Source of the DNA: JBGVSA01 sp041807905
GTDB lineage: Bacteria; Pseudomonadota; Gammaproteobacteria; Burkholderiales; Rhodocyclaceae
Assembly: GCF_041807905.1 (NCBI RefSeq)
Contig: NZ_JBGVSA010000009.1
Span: 62,001 to 126,000, forward strand
Direction of reading: 5' to 3'
Length of the DNA stretch: 64,000 nucleotides
Under the pieces are notes generated by a model that saw only the letters and a list, made by a program, of their open reading frames with translations, did no database searches and was not told the DNA's origin. The position numbers were made by a program, and so were the translations under genes. Below are positions 16,405-25,766 of the stretch, in pieces. Position 1 is the stretch's first letter. Each line of letters opens with the position of its first letter.

Positions 16405-18438
16405 TCAGCGTCCGAGCACGCGACGCACGAATCCGCAGCAGATCGTCAGGAACACCACCAGGCTGAGTAGCTGCGCAACCGGTGCGAATCCCGCCCCCAC
16501 CACGGCCAGCGGTGCGTCGCTCCCGCTCGCGCCGATGATGGCGGCAATCAGCACGCCAACGAGGCTTTCTCCGACGATCAGGCCCGAAGCAATCAACACA
16601 CCGCGACGCTCGGGAGCGGATGCGACTTCCTTGTACGACTTGCCCTGCGCGACGGCACGTCGACGCAACTGCAGTTCGATGAACCACGCGATCACGGCGC
16701 CGAATGCGAGCGGCACGGTCACCGTCGGCGGCAAGTAGATACCCAGCCCCACGGCAAGCACTGGCAGGCGTGCCACGCCACCACGTCTGCGCAGCATCGC
16801 GTCGATGACGATCAGGACCGCACCCAACGCAACGCCGATCAGCAGCATGTCCCAGTCGAGCTTGTGATTGAAGATGCCGGAGGCGATGGCCGTCATCAGT
16901 GTGGCCTGCGGAGCCGACAGGACCTGTGAAGGGTCCATGCCCTCACGAGGCAGCGCGCCGGCAAAACCGTAGGAGTGATACAGCAGTTCAAGCACTGGCG
17001 AAATCACTGCCGCACCGACCGCGCAGCCGATGAGCAGCGCCACCTGCTGACGCCACGGCGTCGCTCCCACCAACCAGCCGGTCTTCAGGTCCTGCAGGTT
17101 GTCGTTGGAGATGGTCGCGACGGCGACGACCGCAGCCGTGATGAACAAGGCCAGCGCGATGGCAAAGTTGCGCCCCTCGGGCGAGGCAGTCAGCCCTTCT
17201 GCGCCGCTCACCCCGAGGATGAGCAGCGACACCAGGGTGACGCCGATGATGCCGATGCCGGAAATCGGGCTCGACGACGAGCCCACCAGGCCGGCCATGT
17301 AGCCACAGGCCGCCGCGATCAGAAAACCGAACACGAACGTGAACAGCAGCGCGCACCCCACCAGCATCCACCGCGTGCCGGCATCGGTGGGCGCCGTCGC
17401 CAGGAAGGCGGCGAAGGTCACACCGAGCACGGCAAGCATGACGACGGCAATGATGATGATCCAGCGCGAGGACAGATCCTGCTCGGTACGTGGCACGCCT
17501 TCGCCGGCGGGCCCGCCCGTGAGCGCGGCGAATGAGCGCTTGACGCCTTCGATGACCGGACCGATCAGCGTCACCAGCGTCCACACTGCCGCGATCGCGA
17601 TGACGCCGGCGCCGACGAACCGCACCTGAGTACGCCAGATGGTGCCGCCAAAGTCGGCCAGTGATTGCCCGGCCTGCAGGGTCGCCTGCGCGCTCAGCAG
17701 CGGCACACCGACGCCCCAGGCAATGAGCAGGCCGATGATGATCGCCACCCCGGCCACGATGCCGATCAGGTAACCCGCGCCGATGAGCGCGAACGAAAAA
17801 CCGATCGGCAATTGGAAGACGGCGCGACCGATGGAGAACCAGTAACCGGCGCTGTCGGCCAGCACGCGAAGACCGCTGGCCGCGAAACTGAACAGCGCCG
17901 CCGTCGCACCGCCGACAGCGATTTCGCGCATGCCGCTCTTGGCGTCTGCTGCGCCGTCGCCGTCTTCGGTCTCGCCGCTGCCCACTCGCAGGATTTCGGC
18001 AGCGGCCACGCCTTCCGGATACGGGAGCGAGCTTTGCACGACCATCGCGTGCCGCAGCGGAATCGTAAACAGCACGCCGAGCATGCCGCCCGCCATGCAG
18101 ATCGCCAGCGTCTGCCAGAACGGAAATCCCTGCCAGTGCCCGACCATGACGAGAGCGGGCAGCACAAAGATGATCGATGACAGCGTGCCGGCCGCCGAGG
18201 CCTGCGTCTGCACCATGTTGTTCTCGAGGATGTTGGTGCGCGAGAACAGCGACAGTACCGCCATGGAGATGACGGCCGCCGGGATCGACGACGAGAAAGT
18301 CAGTCCCACCTTGAGGCCAAGGTACACATTGGAGGCAGTGAAGACGACTGTGATGAGCGCGCCGAGGATGACGCCTCGCAATGTCAGTTCGGGCAACGAC
18401 GCGCCAACGTCGATGGCGGTTTCGCTACGGGTCTGCAT
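16405..18438 (-). CDS. OPT-family oligopeptide/metal-chelate transporter
   Basis: This polytopic inner-membrane protein of about 677 residues has the OPT/YSL pattern. An opening ELTLRGVILGALITVVFTASNVYLGLKVGLTFSSSIPAAV is followed by repeated glycine-rich helices and a late TATIASGIFN-like segment. At least 14 hydrophobic helices can be counted. Family members take up peptides or metal-chelating ligands by proton symport; the substrate here is unknown. I chose the ATG at 18436-18438 (complement), placing the family N-terminus about ten residues in. A longer frame to 18495 adds a basic tail without support. It is a single-gene transcript with a terminator at 16361-16383. Confidence 0.88.
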   Translation of the reverse strand: MQTRSETAIDVGASLPELTLRGVILGALITVVFTASNVYLGLKVGLTFSSSIPAAVISMAVLSLFSRTNILENNMVQTQASAAGTLSSIIFVLPALVMVGHWQGFPFWQTLAICMAGGMLGVLFTIPLRHAMVVQSSLPYPEGVAAAEILRVGSGETEDGDGAADAKSGMREIAVGGATAALFSFAASGLRVLADSAGYWFSIGRAVFQLPIGFSFALIGAGYLIGIVAGVAIIIGLLIAWGVGVPLLSAQATLQAGQSLADFGGTIWRTQVRFVGAGVIAIAAVWTLVTLIGPVIEGVKRSFAALTGGPAGEGVPRTEQDLSSRWIIIIAVVMLAVLGVTFAAFLATAPTDAGTRWMLVGCALLFTFVFGFLIAAACGYMAGLVGSSSSPISGIGIIGVTLVSLLILGVSGAEGLTASPEGRNFAIALALFITAAVVAVATISNDNLQDLKTGWLVGATPWRQQVALLIGCAVGAAVISPVLELLYHSYGFAGALPREGMDPSQVLSAPQATLMTAIASGIFNHKLDWDMLLIGVALGAVLIVIDAMLRRRGGVARLPVLAVGLGIYLPPTVTVPLAFGAVIAWFIELQLRRRAVAQGKSYKEVASAPERRGVLIASGLIVGESLVGVLIAAIIGASGSDAPLAVVGAGFAPVAQLLSLVVFLTICCGFVRRVLGR

Positions 18439-18615
18439 GGTAATGGCCGGTCCCTTCTTGTTGGAGTTTTTGGCGGAAAATGCCTGACGCCGCATTGGAT
18501 ATTAGCAAGCGCGCATGGGCTTTGTTCCGGCGCAGCCCACCCGCATACTGCGTCCGGCAATCGACCGGCGGTACTCCATGGCAGAATGGCCCGCTCCGTC
18601 CTCGAACTCCCGCGC

Positions 18616-19230
18616 ATGCAAGATGATCTTCGGGCTCATGTCGCCCAGTACCTGAAGCTCTTTCCCGATGAAACGGAGCGTGTCGCGCCTTTGCGGGCAC
18701 AACTCACCGAGGACGGCGACAGTATCCTCCTGCGATCGAACATGCACGGCCATCTCACCAGCAGTACGCTGATCCTGAATGCGGCCGGCACGCATGTGCT
18801 GCTCATTCATCACCGGGTGTTCGATCGCTGGCTGCCCCCCGGCGGACACTATGAAGCGCCGGGCACGCCACGCGAATCAGCCTGGCGCGAAGTGGTGGAG
18901 GAAACCGGGCTGCCCCAATCCGCGCTGGCCCCGCATCCACTATGGCCGCATGAGACACCGCTGGATATCGACACGCATCCGATTCCCGCGCGGCCAGCCA
19001 AGAACGAGGGTGCGCACCGTCACCATGATCTGGCTTTCCTGGCAGTGGCGGACGACAGCATCGCGCTACGCCCGCAAGAGGACGAAGTCGCCGCCGCACG
19101 GTGGGTCACGCTGGAGGAGGCAAGCACATTGCCAAGCCGACGAATGCAGCGGCTCCTGCATAAATTCCAGGCGCTGATAGATGCGAAGAGAGACACCGTT
19201 TGCGGCGGTTTCCAGAGAAGGGCGACTTAG
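18616..19230 (+). CDS. Nudix hydrolase
   Basis: This 204-residue protein carries a Nudix fold at about residues 50-165. The box reads GGHYEAPGTPRESAWREVVEETG: the REVVEETG helix that binds the metal is intact, but the Glu expected seven residues before it is Gly. A helical N-terminal extension of 45 residues (DLRAHVAQYLKLFPDE) precedes it, a form seen in Nudix proteins annotated as 8-oxo-dGTP or phosphohydrolase-like. It should cleave a nucleoside diphosphate linked to another moiety; the substrate is unknown. ATG 18616 is preferred to 18586 as the domain helix begins there. The C-terminus runs to within 90 bases of the convergent LacI gene. Confidence 0.85.
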   Translation: MQDDLRAHVAQYLKLFPDETERVAPLRAQLTEDGDSILLRSNMHGHLTSSTLILNAAGTHVLLIHHRVFDRWLPPGGHYEAPGTPRESAWREVVEETGLPQSALAPHPLWPHETPLDIDTHPIPARPAKNEGAHRHHDLAFLAVADDSIALRPQEDEVAAARWVTLEEASTLPSRRMQRLLHKFQALIDAKRDTVCGGFQRRAT

Positions 19231-19316
19231 AAGCGGCCCAAAGTCTGTCGCGAGAGACCGTCGGCGAGGTGAATAGCAGTACAGGATCTTTGCAGGCAGC
19301 GCGCCAGCAGGGCCGA

Positions 19317-20405
19317 TCACTGCTGCACAGAAAGACCGTGAGCAGATTCTTGCACTGTGAGTCGCACCCGCGCGGTGGAGGAACGGTTGACCAGGCGGCA
19401 GGCAAGCTCCACGCGACGAGGCGGCAAGGGCATGACTGAAAGATCGTCGCGCAGGAGGTCGAGCGCGACGATGCCGATCTCCCGCATCGGAATGTGCATC
19501 GCGGTGAGCGGCGGGTTGAGGAAGGACGCCTGAGGCAAGTCATCCATTCCCATCACTGAGACGTCGCCTGGAATCGAAAACCCGCGCTGCCGTATGCCCA
19601 TCATGGCGCCGACCGCGAGGCAGTCGCCCGCGGCCAGCACAGCGCTGAAGTCGAGCCCTTTCTGTTCGATGCGGGCCCCGATCGCCTGCATCGCAAGCTC
19701 GGGCAACCAATCATCGACCGATACGACGAGATCATCGCCCGCGTGCAGGCGGTTGTGTCTCAACGCTTCACGCCACCCTTCGAGACGGCGTTCAATCGTT
19801 CGGCGGCCGGGCCGCATGAGAAACAGTATTCGTTGGTGACCCAGCCCGATCAAATGGTCGGTCGCCGTTCGCGCGGCGGAACGGTTGCATGGCGTGACGC
19901 TGGACAGCCGCATGAAAGGGTCGTCCCCATTGATCATGACGATGGGTTTATCGAAACCCCGCGTCTCCGCCAGAATGCTTTCGTCATCGATGGTCAGGAA
20001 GAGCAGACCGATGACGCTCGGGTCATTACGCGCTTCGGCCAACAGCGCTTTTTCTTCCGCCACATCCGCGATCGAGCGTGTCACGATCTCAAGGTTCAGC
20101 GCTTTTGCTCGTTCTCGAATGCCGTCAAGAACGTGTAGCGTGAATTGATTCCGTACGTAGTCGATCATGGCCGCGCTGGAGGCAGCAAGAATGACCTTCT
20201 GCCCTGACACAGCCGTGGGAATCACATAGTTCGCCGTCTTTGCCGCTTCCAGAATGCGTTGCCGGATGTCGGCCCTGACGCCCTTCTCGCCCGCCAGTGC
20301 GCGCGACACAGTGCTCAGCGACACGCCGCACTCGCGGGCGAGATCCTCCAACCGCACCCGGCGGTTCCTTTTGCCTCGTTTTCCCGGTGGAGGTTTGGCT
20401 TCCAT
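19317..20405 (-). CDS. LacI-family transcriptional repressor of the pectin operon
   Basis: This 362-residue regulator has an N-terminal helix-turn-helix (VRLEDLARECGVSLSTVSRALAG, about residues 17-40), the LacI hinge helix, and a periplasmic-binding-protein-like effector domain from about residue 70. The effector domain ends in the standard VSVMGMDDLPQASFLNPPLT segment. ATG 20403-20405 (complement) has AAAGGGA seven to nine bases upstream; an extended frame to 20474 would cover the operator and is rejected. It faces the GH105 gene across a 100-base gap containing a perfect 18-bp palindrome, so it most likely represses that operon and perhaps itself. An inducer derived from unsaturated galacturonide or rhamnogalacturonide is inferred from the target genes. 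Confidence 0.92.
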   Translation of the reverse strand: MEAKPPPGKRGKRNRRVRLEDLARECGVSLSTVSRALAGEKGVRADIRQRILEAAKTANYVIPTAVSGQKVILAASSAAMIDYVRNQFTLHVLDGIRERAKALNLEIVTRSIADVAEEKALLAEARNDPSVIGLLFLTIDDESILAETRGFDKPIVMINGDDPFMRLSSVTPCNRSAARTATDHLIGLGHQRILFLMRPGRRTIERRLEGWREALRHNRLHAGDDLVVSVDDWLPELAMQAIGARIEQKGLDFSAVLAAGDCLAVGAMMGIRQRGFSIPGDVSVMGMDDLPQASFLNPPLTAMHIPMREIGIVALDLLRDDLSVMPLPPRRVELACRLVNRSSTARVRLTVQESAHGLSVQQ

Positions 20406-20433
20406 CGAGCATCCCTTTGTGTGAAAAAAATTT

Positions 20434-20466
20434 GCAAATTGCGCAATTTGCTTTTTTTCATAGTAT
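20434..20466 (+). promoter_or_regulatory. LacI-type operator overlapping the GH105 operon promoter
   Basis: GCAAATTGCGCAATTTGC at 20434-20451 is a perfect 18-bp palindrome with a central CG step, the classic form of a LacI-family operator. A promoter for the GH105 operon can be read as TTGCGC (20439-20444), 16 bases, TAGTAT (20461-20466), so the operator covers its -35 box. Binding would shut off transcription. The site also lies 29 bases before the repressor start, allowing autoregulation. Confidence 0.75.
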
Positions 20467-20506
20467 TGCACCAATGCTTTTTTGTCGAAATCATTGGGAA
20501 GAGAAC

Positions 20507-21592
20507 GTGTCTCCTACAGGCCATGAAATCAACGCGGCGCTCAACCGCCTCGTCGCAGGCACTACCAGCCTTCAGCATGACGGACGCTTTCACGAGCCGA
20601 ACCTGAACGGCACAGCAGGGGATTACATCAGCTTCGACAGTTGGGAATGGCCACAGGGCGTCGCCCTTTATGGGCTGGTCCGCCTGTGGCTGTTTTCGGG
20701 ACGCAGCGATGTGCGCGAGATCGTGGAAGCCTGGTATGCGAAACAGATACGCAAGGGATTGCCACCGCTGAACATCAACACGACTGCCCCGATGCTCGCC
20801 CTTTCGGTCCTTTGGCGAGAGACAGACAACCCTCAATGGCAACCCGTGCTCGACGACTGGGCCAACCGCCTGGTCGCAGACCTTGGACGAACCCCCGAGG
20901 GCGGTTTCGAGCACCACGTGTCAGACCGGATCAACAAGAACGAACTGTGGGACGACACGCTCTTCATGGCGGCGCTGTTCCTTGCCTCGTACGGCCAGGC
21001 CAGCGGACGGCAAGAGCTCGTAGATGAGGCGGCCCGCCAGTTTCTCGTACATGCGCGCTACCTGGCCGACCCCGCCACCGGTCTGTGGTTTCACGGATGG
21101 ACCTTCGACGGGCGACACAATTTCGCAAGAGCGCGCTGGGCGCGCGGCAACGCGTGGATCACGGCGGGCGTTCTGGATCTTCTCGACCTTGCGAAACTCA
21201 CGGCACCCGTTCGCGATTTCCTGTTGGGCGTGTTGAAGACCCAGGTCGAAGCCCTGATCGAACTCCAGTCGTCCTCGGGTGCTTGGCATACCTTGCTCGA
21301 CCACTCCGATTCTTACGAAGAAATCTCCGCGACGGCCGGCATCGGCTACGGCCTGCTGAAAGCCTGTCGCCTGGGCCTGGGGACCGAGGCTTGGCGCGAG
21401 GCAGGCATGAGGGCGCTCTGTGCTGTCATGGCCAACATCGACCAGAACGGCACGGTACTGAATGTCTCTTATGGCACGCGCATGGGCCACGACCTTCAGT
21501 TCTACAAGGACATCCCCATTCAGCCGACCGGATACGGGCAAGCGCTGGCCATTCTGTGCCTGGCCGAGGCGATGTACCACGTCGAATCCTGA
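20507..21592 (+). CDS. GH105-type unsaturated rhamnogalacturonyl hydrolase
   Basis: This enzyme of about 361 residues has an (alpha/alpha)6-barrel of the YteR/GH105 kind, which removes the 4,5-unsaturated uronic acid left by pectate or rhamnogalacturonan lyases. Typical segments are WEWPQGVALYGL, the NELWDDTLFMAALFLASYG stretch carrying the probable catalytic Asp pair, WARGNAWITAGVLDLLDL, and SYEEISATAGIGYGLLKA. No signal peptide is seen, so it acts in the cytoplasm on imported disaccharides. GTG 20507 with GGGAAGAG upstream is chosen because ATG 20474 would almost coincide with the predicted transcription start; the true start is uncertain. It is the first gene of the LacI-controlled operon. 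Confidence 0.88.
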   Translation: MSPTGHEINAALNRLVAGTTSLQHDGRFHEPNLNGTAGDYISFDSWEWPQGVALYGLVRLWLFSGRSDVREIVEAWYAKQIRKGLPPLNINTTAPMLALSVLWRETDNPQWQPVLDDWANRLVADLGRTPEGGFEHHVSDRINKNELWDDTLFMAALFLASYGQASGRQELVDEAARQFLVHARYLADPATGLWFHGWTFDGRHNFARARWARGNAWITAGVLDLLDLAKLTAPVRDFLLGVLKTQVEALIELQSSSGAWHTLLDHSDSYEEISATAGIGYGLLKACRLGLGTEAWREAGMRALCAVMANIDQNGTVLNVSYGTRMGHDLQFYKDIPIQPTGYGQALAILCLAEAMYHVES

Positions 21593-21602
21593 AAGAACCG
21601 AA

Positions 21603-24164
21603 ATGGCTGATCGACCCAGAATGACTTCGGCGCGCAGTGACTCAGCAGCGTTCCATGCGCCCTCCGCAGAAGGCGCTCAAATGGCTGATTGCGATTTCTA
21701 CCTGAAAAAGCCGCTCCCGGCGGGGGACGCCATCCGTTATTGGCAGATCAGTGCCACGGCTACCGAGCGCTTCGACGTGCCCGATGTGCCGATGGAAGGA
21801 GAGATGGACCCGTTCTTCTTCCTCACCCGGCACAAGAACTTCATCCCACATGAATATCCGTGCCGCCGTCTGTTTGCCGAACAGCACCGCGGGCAACGCC
21901 CCAAGGTTGCCGGCAGCTTTCGGCATGCCCAACATTGGCTTCCTTTTGGTTCGGACCGGCCTGATCTGTCGACCTTCTATTTCCGGCCGACGCGGCTGGC
22001 GACCTGGGCGCGGACCTGCATCGATGCGGAAACCGAGGGAACTGCCCGCGTAAGGCTCGGCACCTGCGGAGGAGCGGTCCTCTGGGTGAACGGTGACGAA
22101 GCCGGATGGCTGGCGCCATACAGCCGCAACCTCGAAGCACGGGCAGAGTTGTCCCTGCCATTACGGGCAGGAATAAATGAGATTGTCGTTTTCTTTGACG
22201 ATCTGGCGGAACGAGACATCCGCTATTTCTTCCAGCTCGACTATCTGTCGGGCCCCTCCGCCAAGGTGGCGCTGCCGATTCCCGTCGAAGCAGCGGTGGC
22301 CAACAACATAGCGTGTGCGCTGGAGGGCTCTCGCCTGGACAAGGCAACTTACCTTTCCGGCGACGTCACCTGCGTTTTTGGACAGGCACTCGCCCACGAC
22401 GTTGAGGCAACCGTCACGGTCATGGGCGACTTCATCTCTGCATCCAGAAGGGAGTACGCGTTCGCGCTCAAGGCGGGAACCGATCGGGTGACGATCGGCC
22501 CATCGGAAGAAATGCCGGCCGGCTTCCGCAATTTCCGCATCACTCTGAATGCCGACGGATTCCGCACAACGCGCATTCTTGGGGCGGAGATATGCCATGC
22601 GGCTCGTCAAGCGCATACCTCGGCATCGTTGCCCGCAAGGATTGAAGAAGCGCTCAATGAAGTCGCAGAGTTTGCCGAACGCGACGCGGTCTGCGCTTTT
22701 GCGCGGCTGGCGAGCGGTAAGGCAGGAACAGAAGCCGACGCCATCATCAACGGCATCCTTCCCTCCATCGAGGACTGCCACGACTGCGCCGACTTCTCCA
22801 TCGTTCCACTGATTTGGGCGAGGACGGCCTGGGGCGACGACATTTCCGCAGGCACAAGAGCCCGGCTGGATCGCGCCATCCTTGGTTTCCGCTTCTGGAT
22901 GGATGAACCGGGCAATGACGTGCAATGGTATTTCTCTGAAAACCATGCGCTCCTGTTCCATACCGCCGCCTACCTTGCCGGCCACCTATTCCGCAAATCG
23001 GTCTTCGTTCGATCGGGACGCTCCGGCGCAGAGCAAAGTGCCGTGGGTGCGGCCCGCGTACGCGCCTGGCTCGACCATTTCGAGGAATGTGAAATGGCCG
23101 AATTCAACTCCGCACCATATTTCCCCATCGATCTGAAAGGCTTGACGGCGCTTGCCGCGTTGTCTCCCGACGCTGACATTGCAGAGCGGGCCAGAAAAGG
23201 AATTGTCCGCCTGTGCGAAATCATTGCCCGCTCCGCTCATCACGGCATTTTGACGGCGGCCCAGGGGCGTTCCTACGAATACACGTTGTGCGCCGGCCGC
23301 TCGCTGGAGCTGTCCGGCATCGCCCGAATGTTATGGGGACGAGGATGGTTCGGCGCACATATGCAGGCGCTGCCTCAGTTGGCTGTGTGCCTCCGAGATC
23401 ATGGCCTGGCTATTCCCGACACGCTGAGCGAGATCGCGTGCCTGGGTGGAGATTCCCACCTGGAATGGCGGTTCGCTCAAGGCCCGAACAGGATCGCCAG
23501 GATCTATCACTACAAGAGCCGGCACTTCTCCATGGGGTCAGCGGCTCACTATCGCTGGGGCGAGTGGGGCTATCAAGAGACGGTATTTCATCTGCGTCTT
23601 GGCAAACACCCCGAGGCCGCGCTGTGGATCAATCATCCGGGCGAACCGATTCAATTCGGGTACGGACGTCCGTCTTTCTGGGGCGGCTGCGGCACATTGC
23701 CGCGCGTTCATCAATACCGCGGGCTGGCCATCCTCGACTTTTCCGTCAGCGAGGAACACGTCGGCTACACGCATGCTTGGTTCCCGGCTGCTGAGTTTGA
23801 CGAAAGCAAGGTGACGGAGACCCTGGCGCTTGCCCGCAGCGACCGCGGGTGCCTCCTGCTCAGAGGAAGCGCTCCGCTCTGCTGTGTGACGGATGGACCT
23901 TCGGCAGGTTGTGAGCTTCGCCAGCACGGCCGGAAGACTCGATGGATCGCCCGTGTATGCGAATCAGCAAGTCTCCAGGACGTTGCCGCCAAGTTCGCCA
24001 GTCTGTCTGCGAGCGAGCAGGACGATGGCTCGCTCACGGTGGTCGACCCCGAGTACGGCTCCGTGATTTTCGGCGTCGATGGTTCGGTCCGGGCCGAAGG
24101 CCGGGTGATCCTGGCGGAGACGTTCACCGTAGCCGGCGAGGTTCGCGAATTTGCAGCGATGTAG
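21603..24164 (+). CDS. Large uncharacterised protein of the pectin operon
   Basis: I do not recognise a named family for this 853-residue protein. The N-terminal third looks beta-rich, with a jelly-roll-like section (ARVRLGTCGGAVLWVNGDEAGW, as in sugar-binding or lid domains). The middle (residues about 390-640) is helical with aromatic and acidic patches such as DVQWYFSENHALLFHTAAYLAGHLF, reminiscent of (alpha/alpha) toroid lyases and hydrolases. The last 200 residues are again beta-rich (YHYKSRHFSMGSAAHY, GFWGG-like loops, HAWFPAAEFDE). This toroid-plus-beta-sandwich order resembles polysaccharide lyases, but that is inference. No signal peptide is seen. It follows GH105 by 10 bases in one operon. 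Confidence 0.75.
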   Translation: MADRPRMTSARSDSAAFHAPSAEGAQMADCDFYLKKPLPAGDAIRYWQISATATERFDVPDVPMEGEMDPFFFLTRHKNFIPHEYPCRRLFAEQHRGQRPKVAGSFRHAQHWLPFGSDRPDLSTFYFRPTRLATWARTCIDAETEGTARVRLGTCGGAVLWVNGDEAGWLAPYSRNLEARAELSLPLRAGINEIVVFFDDLAERDIRYFFQLDYLSGPSAKVALPIPVEAAVANNIACALEGSRLDKATYLSGDVTCVFGQALAHDVEATVTVMGDFISASRREYAFALKAGTDRVTIGPSEEMPAGFRNFRITLNADGFRTTRILGAEICHAARQAHTSASLPARIEEALNEVAEFAERDAVCAFARLASGKAGTEADAIINGILPSIEDCHDCADFSIVPLIWARTAWGDDISAGTRARLDRAILGFRFWMDEPGNDVQWYFSENHALLFHTAAYLAGHLFRKSVFVRSGRSGAEQSAVGAARVRAWLDHFEECEMAEFNSAPYFPIDLKGLTALAALSPDADIAERARKGIVRLCEIIARSAHHGILTAAQGRSYEYTLCAGRSLELSGIARMLWGRGWFGAHMQALPQLAVCLRDHGLAIPDTLSEIACLGGDSHLEWRFAQGPNRIARIYHYKSRHFSMGSAAHYRWGEWGYQETVFHLRLGKHPEAALWINHPGEPIQFGYGRPSFWGGCGTLPRVHQYRGLAILDFSVSEEHVGYTHAWFPAAEFDESKVTETLALARSDRGCLLLRGSAPLCCVTDGPSAGCELRQHGRKTRWIARVCESASLQDVAAKFASLSASEQDDGSLTVVDPEYGSVIFGVDGSVRAEGRVILAETFTVAGEVREFAAM

Positions 24165-24226
24165 TCGTCAAGAAGGACCTTTCTCCCACGCGTGAAAGGC
24201 CGTAGCAGGGTAAAGGAGATACAACC

Positions 24227-25207
24227 ATGAAGAAAATCTGTGCAATCGCTTTGACAACGCTGGTTCTCGGCGTGAATTCGATGGGTGCCTCGGCCGCTGT
24301 CCGAATGCGGCTCGCCCATGCTCTGGCCGAGAATCATCCGACGAGTCAGGCACTGAAACTCTTCAAAGAGAAAGTCGAGAAAGACAGCAAGGGTAGCGTC
24401 AAGATCCAGTTGTTTTTCAATGGCTCCCTGGGCAGCGAGCCAGATGTCGTTCAGCAACTGCGCAATGGTGCGGTAGAGATCACCAAGGTGAACGCCTCCA
24501 CTCTGGAGAATTTCGATCCTGTATTCAAAGCGTTCGCGCTGCCCTTCCTCTTCACGGGCAAAGACAACTTCTACCAAGTCATGGAAGGCCCGATCGCGGA
24601 GGGGATCTATTCGTCAACAAAGCGCAACGGCTACATCAGCCTGACCTTCTATGACAGTGGCGCGCGGAGCTTCTATACGAAGAACAAGCCGATCAACACG
24701 CCTGATGATCTCAAGGGACAAAAGCTGCGCGTGATGGACAGCCAGACGGCCATCCGCATGGTTCATCTGATGGGCGGCATTCCCACACCCATGCCTTACG
24801 GGGAAATCTATGCCGCCTTGCAGCAAGGCGTGATCGACGGCGCGGAAAACAACGTTACGGCTCTGACGCTTGGCCGGCATGGTGAGGTGACGAAATTCTA
24901 CTCGCTCGATGAACACAGCATGATCCCTGACTTTTTGGTCATTTCGACAAAAGCATGGGAAAAGCTGACGCCGGAACAACAGGGCATCTTGCGGAAGGCA
25001 GCCAGGGAGTCCACCGCCTACCACAAAGGTCTGTGGAAGACAGCCGAGGAAGATGCCATGAAAACCGCCGTTGAAAAAATGGGGGTCACCATCGTGCGGC
25101 CGGAAAAAAAGGCGTTCATCGACAAAGTCAAACCCATCTACGACGAATATACGGGGGACGCTGTCATTGGCGAGCTGGTGAAAAAAATCCGCGCCACGCA
25201 GAAGTGA
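24227..25207 (+). CDS. TRAP transporter solute-binding protein (DctP family)
   Basis: This 326-residue periplasmic binding protein has a signal peptide (MKKICAIALTTLVLGVNSMGASAA) and a DctP/TAXI-type body: RLAHALAENHPTSQALKLF, GSLGSEPDVVQQLRNGAVEI, and the conserved GQKLRVMDSQTAIRMVHLMGG with the substrate-pairing Arg, then EIYAALQQGVIDGAENN. An AAAGGAGA ribosome site lies eight bases before the ATG. It delivers an organic acid to the membrane subunits encoded next. Its place in the GH105 operon suggests unsaturated or intact uronate oligomers as ligand; TRAP systems for galacturonate and oligogalacturonide exist, but the ligand here is inferred. Confidence 0.92.
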   Translation: MKKICAIALTTLVLGVNSMGASAAVRMRLAHALAENHPTSQALKLFKEKVEKDSKGSVKIQLFFNGSLGSEPDVVQQLRNGAVEITKVNASTLENFDPVFKAFALPFLFTGKDNFYQVMEGPIAEGIYSSTKRNGYISLTFYDSGARSFYTKNKPINTPDDLKGQKLRVMDSQTAIRMVHLMGGIPTPMPYGEIYAALQQGVIDGAENNVTALTLGRHGEVTKFYSLDEHSMIPDFLVISTKAWEKLTPEQQGILRKAARESTAYHKGLWKTAEEDAMKTAVEKMGVTIVRPEKKAFIDKVKPIYDEYTGDAVIGELVKKIRATQK

Positions 25208-25237
25208 TTCGCGCGGGCGCCTGCAATGAGGTTGGAA

Positions 25238-25729
25238 ATGCTTAAGTCATCGAAGACGGCCATTGAGTCATGTTTGATCGTGGCAACCTCGGTCATGCTG
25301 CTCTGCATGCTCGGCCTTGCGATCTGGCAGGTGGCTAGCCGCTACATTCTGCAGTCGCCCGCGATCTACACGGAAGAAACTCTGCGTTTCACCATGATAT
25401 GGGCTGGGCTGATGGGGTCCGCTTACGCTTTTGGGACGGACCAGCATCTGCGCCTGGTTTTCCTGCTGGAAAAACTGCCGCCTGCCGGCAGGCGCATCCT
25501 GCAAACGATCAACGGTTTGATCGTCATTTTCTTCTCGATGGTCATTCTGCTCTTGGGCGGCCTGAGAATGGTGGCTTCGGGTATGGATCAAATCTCGCCG
25601 ATTCTCAATATACAAATGGGATACATCTATATGGTCTTGCCCATTTGCGCCGTTCTGATCTCGGTACTACAGGGACTCAATCTCTGTTTGCTGTGGCAAG
25701 AGAAGAATGCGACAGGCAAGCCGAACTGA
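25238..25729 (+). CDS. TRAP transporter small membrane subunit (DctQ family)
   Basis: This 163-residue inner-membrane protein has four hydrophobic helices (IESCLIVATSVMLLCMLGLAIWQ onwards) and the family signature TEETLRFTMIWAGLMGSAYAFG. It is the small subunit that pairs with DctM in sodium-driven uptake. I place the start at ATG 25238 because GAGGT (25228-25232) stands five bases upstream; ATG 25226 lacks a ribosome site. It lies between binding protein and DctM in the usual order. Confidence 0.9.
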   Translation: MLKSSKTAIESCLIVATSVMLLCMLGLAIWQVASRYILQSPAIYTEETLRFTMIWAGLMGSAYAFGTDQHLRLVFLLEKLPPAGRRILQTINGLIVIFFSMVILLLGGLRMVASGMDQISPILNIQMGYIYMVLPICAVLISVLQGLNLCLLWQEKNATGKPN

Positions 25730-25766
25730 TTCGGTTGCCGAGGGATCATCGCAAAAGGCCGGATAA

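Noticed and set aside
23910..24200. Frameshift or truncation at the end of the 853-residue protein
   Set aside because: The frame runs to a single stop at 24162-24164 with steady codon use, followed by a normal gap and ribosome site for the TRAP binding protein.
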